Part shown: piece after piece, positions 18,664 to 28,694 of the stretch | Layout: each line of letters starts with the position of its first letter | Numbering within the stretch: the stretch's first letter is position 1 | Assembly: GCA_039621445.1 (NCBI GenBank) | Contig: CP154956.1 | Span: 26,209,744 to 26,273,743, forward strand | From: Euglena gracilis | Taxonomy: Eukaryota; Euglenida; Euglenophyceae; Euglenales | Length of the DNA: 64,000 nucleotides | Reading direction: 5' to 3' | Program-made: the position numbers and the translations under genes | Notes under the pieces: model-generated | What the model was told of the DNA's origin: nothing | Database searches by the model: none | Seen by the model: only the letters and a program-made list of their open reading frames with translations

Positions 18664-19267
18664 CAATATCCACTGTTCACCTGCCATGTTGCTCCTTGAT
18701 TTGAATATTTCTCCCCCGAAAATTTGATTCAGTGAATTTGACTCAAAATGCACGGAAGCACATTGAAATTACCTTGGAACTGTCAAAAAACGTCCCACAT
18801 TCAAAAAATATCACCAAAATGCGAACTCAGTCTGCCCCCCCCCCAGACCCCCCCACCCAAAATAACAAAATCCCCTTGTGTGTGCAAGGCAAGGATGTGT
18901 GTGCCATGTCTGTGCCACTCCAAAAGGGAACCGCCTTGCAACAATTTTGGGTGGAGGTCGTGCAGCGAACAAGTATCGGTTGGGGTTAGGGTTGGGGTTG
19001 GGGCGTTTACGGTTAGGGCCTTTGCTCACACAACGGGATTTTGCCATTGGCCATGGAACTCAACGGATCGAAAGAAAGAAAACACACACTAAAGCGTCTT
19101 CCGCAGCAGAACAGCGTTCGCGAGAACAGAACACCATATCTTCAGACCAGCGCCGCCCACCTTGTTGTAGGAAGTCCGCCATCATCGCAAAGTCTTATAA
19201 GTGACGTCATTTTGCTTTCTGCTCAGCATTCCACCCCCTTATTGCATCTGCTCAGCATTCCACCCCC
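18664..19267. other. no gene recognised
   Basis: Mixed sequence with one CCCCTTGTGTGTGCAAGG motif (18870) and a GGTTAGGG/GGTTGGGG patch (18985-19020). The ORF that starts at 19041 overlaps the spliced leader and is not supported as a gene. Confidence 0.4.
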
Positions 19268-19297
19268 ACACTTTCTGAGTGTCTATTTTTTTTTTCG
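19268..19297 (+). promoter_or_regulatory. genomic copy of euglenid spliced leader, element A
   Basis: ACACTTTCTGAGTGTCTA, ten T, CG. It matches the trans-spliced leader known from Euglena mRNAs, with a longer T-run. It is followed by TCTCC rather than the GT of an SL RNA gene, and by ATG at 19313. It is therefore the 5' end of a mature trans-spliced message copied into DNA. Confidence 0.85.
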
Positions 19298-19506
19298 TCT
19301 CCACACGTGCTCATGGCTTGAAAGCCCCGAGTGGGGTCCGAAGCTCAATACGAAGGACAACTGCGAGCAGCATACCCACTTGTTGGTCACAAGTACTGGT
19401 ATCAAGTACAAGGGGTTAAGTCCAAGAACAAGTGGACGTCCAAGTCGAGTCCAAGGTGGAGTGAAGGTCCAGAACACGACCACAGTGAAGTGGGCTTCTG
19501 AGCCCT

Positions 19507-19578
19507 TTGAGCAGTACGACATGTGTTTGGCATCGTGGCAGCAGCAGCCTGAGCAGCCCTTACCCCACCCCTGGCTAC

Positions 19579-19614
<36 letters not shown>

Positions 19615-20478
19615 ACACACCACACACTTTTAATTTCCCAGGGGATGCTTGGAAGGACTGCCCAGCAACAACAGCAGCAACAGCTGCTGGCCCAAATGGG
19701 GCCACAAATGGGCAGACAAATGGGGCCACAAATGGGCAGCCAAATGGGGGCCCAGATGGGCAGCCCAGTGGGGAACACCCCCCCATGAGCACCAGGGCAA
19801 AAGCCAAGGCAGCAGCTCCCCACCGACATGCTGCGACAGCCGCTGTTGCAAGCTGCCCCACTACCATTGGCCCCCCCAGCTGGAACCATTGGACCTTGCT
19901 CCCAACATTTTCTTCCCCTTGTGCCCTGCCCAATACTCTGCCCAAGCCAAAGGCGGGAGGCGGGGGGGGGAAAGGAGAAACTGGAGGTCCCAAAAAAGGC
20001 AACACCCCCCCCAGAAAATTGCACCACAAAACTCCAAATCTTGGGGAAAACGAGGACTAGGTCCACACTGGAAATACAGCAAGTGGCTGGAGCCTTTTGG
20101 CTTCTCCCCATCGGAACGTGGGGAACCTGGCGCACAGTGGGCACCCACAGGACTGGCGGTCCACTGCAGCCAGAGACCCTGTGGCTCAAGAACCAAAAGC
20201 AAAATTGTCGCAGGGATATCCTGCGCTGTGGGGATATCGAAGAAAACCCGGGCCCGCCCTCAGGGGGCCCAGCAAGCCAATCAGCCCCCCTGACACCAGA
20301 CGACGTCTGGGATGAGCTGTATTGGAATGGCCAGCGCTGGAGGTGGCTACGGCTGCGCACCCCAGCTACAGCGGGTCCATCCTTCGGGACCCCTTCCCAG
20401 ACCGGCCCAGGGACGGAATTTGCGAGATGCCGCTTGTGCTTTCGGCACATCAACCTGTCGTCCCTCTGGGATATGTAG
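19507..20478 (+). pseudogene. element A ORF N-terminal region with first 2A peptide
   Basis: Frame 1 encodes a Gln run and the tandem AQMGPQMGRQMGPQMG, stops at TGA 19786, and reopens from 19787. A 2A ribosome-skipping signal, LRCGDIEENPGP, lies at 20221-20256 (consensus D-x-E-x-N-P-G-P). It is followed by DDVWDELYWNGQRWRWL and CRLCFRHIN. The cysteine pair CRLC and a HHC just past the in-frame TAG at 20476 look like one zinc finger cut by the stop, so the TAG is probably a nonsense mutation. The 2A would separate this leader protein from the downstream polyprotein during translation. Confidence 0.65.
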
Positions 20479-23190
20479 TCTCATCACTGCCAGGCAGGTG
20501 GGCCGTTCGGTAACATTTTTTCCCTCACCACAGTCCGGGAAGATAATTGGCGCTGGGATTTACAACACCTGGAGTGCCTTCCAAATGGCGAGTGGTGGCT
20601 GGTGCGCTACAAGGTGTGTGGGTGGTCGACCGAAACCCCTTACCCGGCGCCCCTACCGAGCCACATGCAAATTTGTCTACCGCCGTCCCTCTCGGACTTG
20701 GAGAGCGACTCGGAAAGGGACGCTGAACACGACGGAGATGATGACATGCACGGTGACTCGGAACACGACCAAAGGAACTTCACCGTTGCAGACTCCGGAA
20801 GCCCAGCACCAGCGCCCACCCCCGTCGACCGTCCATTTCCTATCTCGCCCCATACATCCACTGGCAGGGGCGATACCATCCTTACCATCCCGCGCCTCCT
20901 CCTACACGCTGTACAAACACCACGTGCTAAATCAGCACCGGCCCACCCCACTCCAAAAAACGACTGTTGTAGCCCGACTCTGGGCGGTGCCCACACTTTG
21001 GGGGCTACCCGCGGACGGGGTAGCCTCCTCACTTGCGGGGATGTGGAGGAGAACCCGGGACCAGCCAAGCGCCCGGCACCAACATCCCCTCGTGGCGCGC
21101 CAACCGAAACAGACGCCAGGGAGCATGACAACCTTTTCCTGGATCTCGCTCACCCGGATCGCGACGCGGCAATGATCATCGACAGCGCAGGCCAGGAATC
21201 CAATCTCCGAGGGCAGCCTGGGCATAGCCTGGTGATTGGGGCTCCCCCCTGCGACATCACCCACGTTCTCCAACAGAGAATTCCGACCCTCATCCACCTA
21301 CCCTCCGCCTGCCAACAATATGTCTTCGACACCATGGCAGACGTCATCACGGCCTACGTACGCGCACCATCGGACGCGGCGCTGTTCGCCGTGCTCTCCT
21401 TCCCCAAATTTGTCCTACGCCCCGCGTCAACAACCAAACCACCGCCACCTGCAGAAATGGAGTCCATCTTGCTGAGACGTGCCAGGCTCTTCCGCGAAGG
21501 GGACTATGCCACCCTGCTGGCAGAGGCCCAGAAGGACACCCAGACACGACACTCCATTGTTAAAACCAGGGCGGAAAAACGCTCCAGGACACAGCCCACC
21601 ACCCTCAGTGAGGCAATGAATAGACGCGTACGCACCCTCACCGCGGAAGGGGCCTCCACCAAGGCTGTCCAGAATCTGCTGTCCGAGGGGGATCACCAAC
21701 CTGACGACCCAGAGGTCTGGGCCGCCCTGGAAAAGCTACACCCTGTAGGCAGGAACGTTGACACCAACCGCCTGCCGCGTCACGTCCGCCCATTTCCCGA
21801 GAACCACACCCCTGACTGGGAGGACAGACTGAGGGAAGCCATTCGACGCTTCCCGCGGGGGTCGGCGCCGGGGCCATCTGGTTTGCGACCGAGCCACCTC
21901 CAAGACTGCCTGCGGAGACCAGGCCGGGGAGCAAGGCTGGTCACTGCCCTCGCTCTCCTGACACAAGCCTGGGTGGACGGCCAGCTACCGCCCCACCACG
22001 CCGCCGCCTGGTGCTGTGCGAATCTGACACCCCTCCGCAAAAAGGATAACGGGGTACGACCGGTTGCGGTTGGGGAAACCATCCGCCGCTTGGTGGGGAA
22101 AGCCCTGCTCCAGACACCAAACGCCAGATCCGAGGTTGCCGCCCTCCCCCCTACCCAGGTAGGGGTTGGGGTACGAAACGCAGCTGAGGCCGTCACATTG
22201 GGGATGCAACACCTGGTCACCCAGCTGGGGGACACATCGCCCTGGGTTTCTCTCCAGGTGGACTACTCCAATGCGTTCAATACGGTGGACCGCGGGGCGA
22301 TCCTAACGGAGGCTGAAACGCGCACCCCCAGCTTGTTCAATTTCCTGAGATTTGCGTACAGCGGGCACGTTCCCTTGTTCTGTGGTGGTCGCTCCATCCT
22401 ATCACAAAGGGGCACACACCAAGGCTGCCGTTTGGGCCCTATAGGGTTCGCACTTGCGCTACAGCCTCTATTGGAACAGATCACCAAAGATGGCCAGTTG
22501 CTGTGGAACAGCTGGTACCTGGACGACGGCCTGCTGGTCGGGACCCCAGACCGGATTGAGCACTGCATACGTTTCCTGCAGCAAGAGTCCAATCGAGTGG
22601 GGCTCGGCCTGAACCTGCAGAAGTGCGTCTTGTGGGGCCCGGGAGCCAGGAGTATGCCGAGCTGTGAGAGGATGAAAGTGGTCCCCTGGACCCCAGGGGA
22701 GGGCATCACCGTCCTGGGCATCCCAATCGACCATCCAGCCTCTACGGACACCACACAAACTGCGTGGGAGATTGCCGCCGCCAAAATTGAGAAGGCTTCA
22801 TCCACCATCACGTCCGTCACCGACGCTCAGGTAGCACATCACCTGCTCCGAAGCTGTCTGGATGGCTGCAAGGTAAACCACCTGCTGCGTGCCTCTAACT
22901 CGTATGGCAGCCAGGACCAGGTGAGAAGCTGCTCTGAGGTGATCTTGAACGCCTTTGAGGACGTACTGGGCACGGCTCTCAACACACAACAGCGGGCCCA
23001 GGCTTCCCTGCCCTTGTCGAGTGGCGGCTGCGGCCTCTGCGTCCCATCTTTCATACAGCCGGCGGCCAGGATTTCCTGCTTGCAGATTTCTACTCTGATG
23101 GGGCACGACATGTCGGTGTTCCCGGATACGCAACCTCCCCACAGCTCTCCCTCATCACGCCTGTCTTGGACGACCTCAGGGGCCGGCTAG
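20479..23190 (+). CDS. element A reverse transcriptase polyprotein with second 2A peptide
   Basis: Open from the codon after TAG 20476; the first ATG is at 20602 (862 codons). A second 2A, GSLLTCGDVEENPGP, ends at about 21063 (Asp147 counted from 20602), so RT would be released as a separate protein. RT motifs: VDYSNAFNTVD with Asp554 (motif A), GTHQGCRLGP at about 604 (motif B), SWYLDDGLL with YLDD at 639-642 (motif C). The thumb-like region follows with LLRSCLDGCKVNHLLRAS. The RT core is complete and its catalytic residues are intact. The frame ends early (TAG 23188) because of a one-base shift near 23080. Confidence 0.85.
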   Translation, partial: SHHCQAGGPFGNIFSLTTVREDNWRWDLQHLECLPNGEWWLVRYKVCGWSTETPYPAPLPSHMQICLPPSLSDLESDSERDAEHDGDDDMHGDSEHDQRNFTVADSGSPAPAPTPVDRPFPISPHTSTGRGDTILTIPRLLLHAVQTPRAKSAPAHPTPKNDCCSPTLGGAHTLGATRGRGSLLTCGDVEENPGPAKRPAPTSPRGAPTETDAREHDNLFLDLAHPDRDAAMIIDSAGQESNLRGQPGHSLVIGAPPCDITHVLQQRIPTLIHLPSACQQYVFDTMADVITAYVRAPSDAALFAVLSFPKFVLRPASTTKPPPPAEMESILLRRARLFREGDYATLLAEAQKDTQTRHSIVKTRAEKRSRTQPTTLSEAMNRRVRTLTAEGASTKAVQNLLSEGDHQPDDPEVWAALEKLHPVGRNVDTNRLPRHVRPFPENHTPDWEDRLREAIRRFPRGSAPGPSGLRPSHLQDCLRRPGRGARLVTALALLTQAWVDGQLPPHHAAAWCCANLTPLRKKDNGVRPVAVGETIRRLVGKALLQTPNARSEVAALPPTQVGVGVRNAAEAVTLGMQHLVTQLGDTSPWVSLQVDYSNAFNTVDRGAILTEAETRTPSLFNFLRFAYSGHVPLFCGGRSILSQRGTHQGCRLGPIGFALALQPLLEQITKDGQLLWNSWYLDDGLLVGTPDRIEHCIRFLQQESNRVGLGLNLQKCVLWGPGARSMPSCERMKVVPWTPGEGITVLGIPIDHPASTDTTQTAWEIAAAKIEKASSTITSVTDAQVAHHLLRSCLDGCKVNHLLRASNSYGSQDQVRSCSEVILNAFEDVLGTALNTQQRAQASLPLSSGGCGLCVPSFIQPAARISCLQISTLMGHDMSVFPDTQPPHSSPSSRLSWTTSGAG

Positions 23191-24062
23191 GGGCCAATCA
23201 CGCCACTGTCACCACCTTCCTCAACAACCCTCAACGCATCGCTTCCGCGGACTCAGAGCCCCGGAAGCAGAAGTGGTGGAGTCACGAGCTGGGCAAGAAG
23301 ACCATGGACGATCTAGTGGACCACGCCAGACCGCGGGACCAAAACCGCCTCCTGGAACAGGCTACAGGTATCGGACACGGTTGGATGGCGGCACCCCCCT
23401 CAAATAACTCCCACACCACTTTCTCCAGCGAAGAGTACACCTTGGGGCTGAAGTGGTGGCTGGGCCTCCCGGTATTAAGCGATGTCAGCCAACCATGCAC
23501 GGGATGCAACCAGCCCCTGGACAAGGAGGGAGACCACCTCCTCTGCTGTCGCAGGAACAACTTCGCCGCCCGCCACAACGCTGTGCAAGACGCGCTTTTC
23601 CAAACCTTGCCTAACAGCGGACAGCGGGTGCAAAAGGAGGTTGCCCTGCCAACGGCACGAGATAGCCACCACCGCCCGGCTGACCTCCTCCTGGACTGTT
23701 GGTCTGACGGGAGACCGACGGCACTGGACGTCACCGTCTGCCACGGATGGCAGGCGACGGAACACACGGCCACCCGCGAACGGTGGAGATCTTTCCTGAA
23801 GAGACGAGAGGAGGCCAAAAAGCAAAAGTACAACATCCCATGCAAGCAAGCAGGCTGGGGCTTCACGCCCTTCGCCCTCGGGACGTGGGGGGGCATGGGA
23901 CCTGAGACGGCCAAAACCCTGAGCAGGGTGGCGAAACGCGCCTCCTCCTGGCAACAGGGAGCGGAACGTCAAACAAAGGAGGCAGAGATCTACCAGAACG
24001 TTGCAATCGCCCTGCTACGCGAAGTCTTCCACCTCCTTCAACCCAAGCACGTTCTCCGATAA
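23043..24062 (+). CDS. element A restriction-like endonuclease domain
   Basis: Continues the RT in another frame: DFLLADFYSDGARHVG aligns with the end of the RT frame, so one base is missing near 23080. It contains a CCHC knuckle, CTGCNQPLDKEGDHLLCC, and the PD-(D/E)XK-type signature RPADLLLD (Asp173 of the 23166 ORF) ... ALDVTV (Asp188), then KRREEAKKQKYNIPC and a C-terminal helix ending HVLR. In R2/CRE-type elements this nuclease nicks the target to prime reverse transcription. The stop at 24060 is followed by an A-rich tract. Confidence 0.8.
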   Translation, partial: PIFHTAGGQDFLLADFYSDGARHVGVPGYATSPQLSLITPVLDDLRGRLGANHATVTTFLNNPQRIASADSEPRKQKWWSHELGKKTMDDLVDHARPRDQNRLLEQATGIGHGWMAAPPSNNSHTTFSSEEYTLGLKWWLGLPVLSDVSQPCTGCNQPLDKEGDHLLCCRRNNFAARHNAVQDALFQTLPNSGQRVQKEVALPTARDSHHRPADLLLDCWSDGRPTALDVTVCHGWQATEHTATRERWRSFLKRREEAKKQKYNIPCKQAGWGFTPFALGTWGGMGPETAKTLSRVAKRASSWQQGAERQTKEAEIYQNVAIALLREVFHLLQPKHVLR

Positions 24063-24119
24063 AAAAAAAAAACAAAAAAAACAAAAAAAACAGAGAGACG
24101 GGAGAAAACGAACGCACAG

Positions 24120-24168
<49 letters not shown>

Positions 24169-24445
24169 ACCACGCCCACCACAGCACTCCTCACCGAGCC
24201 GCGTACTGCCCTGCCCCTCACCCCTCCTCCCCCGCACGTACTCCTGTTCCGCCGCACACCTCCGCTCCCCTCTTCCCCCGCGCAACATATTGAAGGTGGG
24301 CCTCGCCCATTTTCCTCCCGCCGTCCTTTGCCCCTGCTGTGAACTGACCCACACTCCAGCGTTGTCTATATCCCCGCACCCTCGAACATTCAAATCCAAT
24401 AGGCTGCGCCACTGGTCGGTGGATTCGGTTCGCCCCACCACCGTT
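24063..24445 (+). other. element A 3' UTR, A-rich tract, CA repeat and conserved 3' end
   Basis: It starts A(n)C A(n)C A(n), then (CA)n at 24122-24168, then C-rich sequence. It ends with the conserved tail at 24391-24445, where GGTGG ... CCACC can pair. The same tail ends elements B, C and D, so it is probably the RNA signal recognised for target-primed reverse transcription. Confidence 0.7.
24391..24445 (+). promoter_or_regulatory. conserved 3'-terminal motif of the non-LTR family
   Basis: AATCC(A/G)(A/G)TAGGC(T/G)G(T/C)GCCAC, TGGTCGGTGGA(T/C)TCGG, TTCGCC(C)CACCACC. Copies at 24391-24445, 28144-28195, 28236-28288, 55648-55700 and 57566-57619. GGTGG and CCACC can form a stem around ATTCGGTTCGCC. 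Conservation across diverged elements A, B, C and D points to an RNA recognition element or a target-site preference. Confidence 0.8.
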
Positions 24446-25808
24446 GCATTCGCCCCCTTATTGCCAACGGGGGGGGGCAACCCCTGAGGGGTCAACCCAG
24501 AACTTCAGCCCCGGAGGATCAACCCAGCAGAAGGTGAGTGAGACATTCGGCTTGCAGTGTCCATGCCATAATCCTGCTGGACTCGATGTCAAAACTTTCC
24601 AACTCAAGCTGTCTGCCTTCCTGCTTCGCATCCACTCATCGCGCACTGTGGTCTTCAAAGTGGTTTCGGCCCGTGTTTTTTGCCTCTGCCAAATGCAAAT
24701 GGTGCAGGAGAAAACGCACAGCCAGCAGCATTTGACAGACATTGGACCAATAGCCCCCATTCAACAACAGGGTGAGGCTCTGCCACCCAGCCGTCAGCAT
24801 TGGACAGGGGAATTGGCAGACATTGCAGCTGGCCCTGAAAGATCCAACACCTGCCAACAACCTTGTGCATCAGCTTTGGCAGGCATCGGGTCAACGGCCC
24901 CCAATGGTCCACAAGGTGAGATTCAGCCACTCAGCAGACAGCACAGCCACGAAACAAGCCCCCGGACATACAACCGCTCACCTGCTTCTGCTGCACACCC
25001 TGACAAGACGCCAAAAACATGCCAGACAGTCCACAGTGCCTCATGCCATGTTCCTGGAGCAAAAAAGCAATGTCTCTTCCCGGCACTAAGGAATTCCTTG
25101 GCCGTAAGCTACCACTGCCGGTCGGGCAGAGGTGACGACATCCTGACATCGGGCGACGTGGAAGCAAACCCGGGACCCACCCCCCCGGCGGATCCGCCGA
25201 CGGGATCCATGGATATCGACCTGACTACGGACCCCACAAGAGCGGTGGGGTTCTTACTGGCCACAACACACGTGCCTCCTTCCGCCTTAGTCCCAGTGGA
25301 AGAGACCTCGACGCAGGACGCCCGGGACCTTCAACAACTTCTTCAGGCCCTTCTCAGCCGACCACCGCCAGAGGCCGCTCTCCCCTCCATTGATTCAAGA
25401 ACCACGACCCGCGGCCCAAGCGCGCTGCAAGACGACCAGGACATGGGGATGGATTTCATCCCCGGCATGAAATCTGGCGCCCCCTTGACTTCTCCTTGCC
25501 CGGATTTGTACCCGTCCTGGACCGAAATTTCTTTGGACTCCCGTGGGACGGTTTCGAACATCCCGAAGGGGGCCCTCCCAGCGGTCTCGGATGCGTATTC
25601 CACGATCCTGCGCGAGTTCAATGACAAGCCCACGTGGGAAACCCTGCACGCGCTTTGGGCATTCCCGAAGGCTGTGCTGGCCCCTCTAGGAAAGGGCGGC
25701 CGAGGGCATTGGGCCCGCTTGGGCCGGGTCATTCGCGGCAGGGCGGAGGCATTTTTGAGGCGGGCGGTGGCGGAGAGTTGGAAGACTCCATCCGTTTGCC
25801 ACAGTTGA
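24444..25808 (+). pseudogene. element B N-terminal ORF with 2A peptide
   Basis: 454 codons. It contains two related blocks, IGPIAPIQQQGEALPPSRQH and GIGSTAPNGPQGEIQPLSRQ, of unknown role. A 2A signal, DILTSGDVEANPGP, has its Asp at about residue 238 and keeps the D-x-E-x-N-P-G-P consensus. The segment after 2A (AFPKAVLAPLG, RGRAEAFLRRAV) matches the region before the RT of element A (SFPKFVLRP, LLRRARLF). The reading frame shifts near 25790, where the RT part continues in another frame. Confidence 0.7.
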
Positions 25809-26806
25809 GCCAAACGATCCGCACGCGGGGCCAGGCTCGCCGTGAGGAGGAAGTGCAGGAGGAGGGGTTTGTTTGCCGACTTGAACACCTGGTGAGCAAG
25901 GGTGCAGTTGGCAAAGCGTGCCAATTCCTGCTGTCTGATGGAGTGCGGGATAACAAAGACCCCATTGTTCGCCAACGCTTGAAGGATCTCCACCCTTCCG
26001 AAGAGCCACCTGGCCGAGGGCCACCAGACAAGCGGAAAGGTGTGCCGCCGCCTTCCGATGAGGACGAAAGGAGGGACCGGCTGTCTTTGGTGCGCAAGGC
26101 AGTCTTTAGCTTCGGAAAGGAGTCCGTGGCGGGCCCATCTGGGCTAAAGCCGGATCACCTGAAAGACATGCTGAGCACAGAGGCAGGAGGCCAGGCAGAG
26201 ACACTCCTCCACTTCGTGTACAGGTGCATCGACGAGGGATGGCCTGCCGGTGCGGCCGAGATTCTCACATCCGCACGCCTCACGGCCCTGCGCAAGGTGA
26301 AGCCGTCGACCACCGTGGACAACGCGGGAAATCTCATCCCCACCTCACTGGATCCCGCCCAAGAAGGCACCCGCCCCATCGCCTCGGGCGAGTGTCTAAG
26401 GCGACTCGTGGGCAAAGTCCTGATGCGCCAACCCGCTGTCCGGAAATTCACGCTGGAAGGGCTGCCAGGACAGTTCGGTGTGGGCTGTCCGGACGCATGG
26501 CCTCTGGAGGAAGATCAGTGGAGCCAGGTCACACTTCCTGTCCGCCTTGGTGGATTGGGCATCCGAGATCCAAGCACCGAACGTACCAGCGCAAGGTGGG
26601 CGGCCACACTGGATTTCCTGGTTCGCGGTGAACGCATCCTGGACTTGCCACCACTCAACGGAGCGACCCCCTTGCCAACGGATTTCGCGAAGCTAGTTGG
26701 GGACATCAGCGCATCATGTGAACTCCAACCGGCTGTCAAGACATTCCTGGAAGATCCCCGAAGGCATGAGACACTTCCTCACGACGTGATCCCCAAAAAA
26801 TTCTAG
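25634..26806 (+). pseudogene. element B RT remnant lacking catalytic motifs
   Basis: Reads from about 25790 as QLSQTIRTRGQARREEEVQ, VAGPSGLKPDHLKDML, RPIASGECLRRLVGKVL, GQFGVGCPDA. It then jumps directly to VTLPVRLGGLGIRDPS, which corresponds to the post-RT SSGGCGLCVPS of element A. The palm motifs A (YSNAFN), B (GTHQG) and C (YLDD) are all absent, a deletion of roughly 250 codons. An in-frame TAG (26804-26806) separates it from the endonuclease part. Confidence 0.75.
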
Positions 26807-26821
26807 GGCCAGCAGTGCGCA

Positions 26822-27631
26822 ATGGCGCGCCAAAAATCATTGCACGATTCCCTCTCAGGAGTGGATAAACTGAAGCTAACTTGCCAAATGAAGCCCCACG
26901 CTATGGCGTGGGCATCCGTGATGCCCTCTGCTGCGATGAAAACCCTCATCCCAACCAGGGAAATCCAGGCCCTGCTCCAGTGGTCCGTTGGCGCACCTGT
27001 GGTTACTCCCGGTGATGGACTGCCTGGCTGCCCGCGATTCCACAACCCCCTTGATGTAAGAGGCCACCACCTCGTCTGTTGCCACCGAAATAACATTGTG
27101 AGGCGACACGGGGCGGTGCAGTCTTATCCCTTGGGCCTGGCCCAAAGAGCGGGATTCCCGGCCAGAAGAGAAGAGAGTGCCCCGGATGGTTCTCGTCCAG
27201 GAGACGTGTTTGTGATGCGATATGACGCCAATGGCCCAGCAGCCATCGATGTGACTGTCCGCCACCCCCTTGCCCCATCCCGTGTGCGACCTGGGACGGA
27301 AGACCTTGGGAAATGGCACGAGTCACAGGAGGCCGATAAAATCAAGAAATATGGCGATGGTTGCAAACGGAGGGGATGGACGTTCATTCCCTTCGTTCTT
27401 GATTGCTACGGAGGCATGGGAGATTCAGCTCTCAGCTTCGTTGGCCAGTGTGTACGTTTGCTGGTGGGACAGCACGACGCATGGGAAAGGAGGGCTGCTG
27501 AGGCAAACTGCTGGCAGGGCCTCAGCATGGCCCTGGCCAGGGAGCTAGCGAAGCAGCTGGCCTGGGGTCAATGCGCGGAGGAAGTGACTGATGGGGGTGG
27601 AAGCAGCGCACACCACCCGTACTCACTCTAG
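26822..27631 (+). CDS. element B restriction-like endonuclease domain
   Basis: In frame with the preceding remnant across TAG 26804. It has the zinc knuckle GCPRFHNPLDVRGHHLVCC and the nuclease signature RPGDVFV ... AAIDVTVRHPL, then KIKKYGDGCKRRGWTFIP and a long C-terminal helix. Diverged from element A (HVDVTV-type DVTV motif retained), which makes B a separate lineage. Catalytic residues appear intact. Confidence 0.75.
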   Translation: MARQKSLHDSLSGVDKLKLTCQMKPHAMAWASVMPSAAMKTLIPTREIQALLQWSVGAPVVTPGDGLPGCPRFHNPLDVRGHHLVCCHRNNIVRRHGAVQSYPLGLAQRAGFPARREESAPDGSRPGDVFVMRYDANGPAAIDVTVRHPLAPSRVRPGTEDLGKWHESQEADKIKKYGDGCKRRGWTFIPFVLDCYGGMGDSALSFVGQCVRLLVGQHDAWERRAAEANCWQGLSMALARELAKQLAWGQCAEEVTDGGGSSAHHPYSL

Positions 27632-28290
27632 AAACGCCCTCGGTGCAGAAAACGCACCTGCTGCAGAAAACTTGCTGCCGCTCCGGCGGCAATATCGTTT
27701 CTGAGTTCATGGCCAAGCCTCACTGGACACAAGGCATTGGCTGACCTCAACGGCGCTGCTTCGCTGTTCCTACGGCCCGCCTCCTTTCCACATAGCTTCG
27801 TGCACCTGTCCGGCACGGTTTCTCGTCGCACCATTTGAGTCTGACACGTGTTGGAGGACCTCGTGACTCAAGCCCTGCACCCAGAGCACCAAGGCCGTTC
27901 CGAAATGATGTTGCGGTAAAGCACAGGATTACAAGCTGCCTGTACTGCCATCAGCCAGCCGGAGCATGCTCACCACCGCATCGTCCACAAACCAGGGCAA
28001 CGGCATCACTCCCCACACCCAGCCTCCCGGTCACCCTCGTACCCCGACCACCAAAGCCCCGCGGCCTCTCCCTCTGCTTAACCACTTCTGACTATCCATG
28101 GGGTCGCCCCATCTGTACATAGGTTCCCTCTCCCCTGAACACTCAAATCCAGTAGGCTGTGCCACTGGTCGGTGGACTCGGTTCGCCCCACCACCTTTCT
28201 GAGGCGGCTTTGTCTATAGCCTTGCACCTGAACGCTCAAATCCAGTAGGCGGCGCCACTGGTCGGTGGACTCGGTTCGCCACACCACTGC
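27632..28290 (+). other. element B 3' UTR plus an extra 3'-tail copy
   Basis: No gene. C-rich 3' UTR up to the conserved tail at 28146-28195. A second tail copy follows at once (28236-28288: CTCAAATCCAGTAGGCGGCG, CCACTGGTCGGTGGACTCGG), preceded by about 40 bp. It is either a tail-only insertion or a duplicated end. Confidence 0.65.
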
Positions 28291-28315
28291 AATGTCAACA
28301 GAGAATGAAACAAAA

Positions 28316-28340
28316 ACTTTCTGAGTGTCTATTTTTTTCG
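28316..28340 (+). promoter_or_regulatory. genomic copy of spliced leader, element A2
   Basis: ACTTTCTGAGTGTCTA, seven T, CG, then TTCGATATAATG with ATG at 28350. It starts 25-30 bp after the 3' tail of the preceding element. The CG is followed by TT, not the GT of an SL RNA gene. Confidence 0.85.
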
Positions 28341-28694
28341 TTCGATATAATGTCGGACAACTGAAAGCCCCTGGTGGGGTTCAAGATTTGAACTATCTGA
28401 AGTTCCAACCTACAACTCAAGTCATTGAAGTATCGAAGTTTGTCTTGCCTGCAGCACAAGCCCGAGCAGCACAAGTCTGTACTGTACAGTACAGACAACC
28501 ACGGGAGTGATTCCTCTTCTTGCGGTTGTTGCAGCAGCACAACATCATCTGCTACACCAGTTGGCTGGAAGCATTATCCCTATTTCACTGCACTTTGCTG
28601 TACCATCTGTACTGTAACATAGCGACTACTGCTCCAACCTGCATTATGGCCCCATGGCCTTCTAGACACTTCAGAGAGGCCCCAGAATTTTGCC

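Larger units (their letters stand above)
19268..24445 (+). mobile_element. non-LTR retrotransposon A (R2/CRE-like, SL-headed)
   Basis: It starts with the spliced leader and ends with the family 3' motif (GGCTGCGCCACTGGTCGG, TGGATTCGG, TTCGCCCCACCACC; 24391-24445). One frame (frame 1) carries an N-terminal region, a first 2A peptide, a zinc-finger-like segment, a second 2A peptide and reverse transcriptase; a restriction-like endonuclease follows after a one-base shift. Breaks are TGA at 19786, TAG at 20476 and the shift near 23080. Two CA microsatellites (19580-19612, 24122-24168) and an A-rich tract at 24060 flank the coding part. Element B begins directly after the 3' motif. Confidence 0.85.
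24446..28195 (+). mobile_element. non-LTR retrotransposon B, RT core deleted
   Basis: A different family of the same superfamily as A. It has a 2A-containing N-terminal ORF, an RT part without motifs A-C, a restriction-like endonuclease, and the family 3' motif (AATCCAGTAGGCTGTGCCAC, TGGTCGGTGGACTCGG; 28146-28195). No spliced leader was found at its 5' side, which abuts the end of A, so it may be 5' truncated. Defective for replication by itself. Confidence 0.8.

Noticed and set aside
18264-18753. Overlapping ORFs of His/Ala or Cys/Ala repeats
   Set aside because: Direct translation of the 18-bp minisatellite on both strands; no initiation context or unique sequence.
19268-19297. Possibility that the SL copies are SL RNA genes used as insertion targets, as in CRE/SLACS elements
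   Set aside because: None is followed by a GT donor or SL RNA intron; each is followed by a short 5' UTR and ATG, so they look like mature message ends.
19041-20060. 339-codon ORF crossing the spliced leader of element A
   Set aside because: It runs through the SL T-run and the CA microsatellite in a frame different from the 2A/RT frame.
20476-20478. Programmed TAG readthrough or reassigned TAG in the non-LTR elements
   Set aside because: In element C the TAG at 54002 aligns with a Trp codon in D, as a simple TGG to TAG mutation would give; TAG also ends ORFs normally here.
23282-23972. Minus-strand ORFs over the element A endonuclease
   Set aside because: Shadows of a GC-rich coding region; no motifs.
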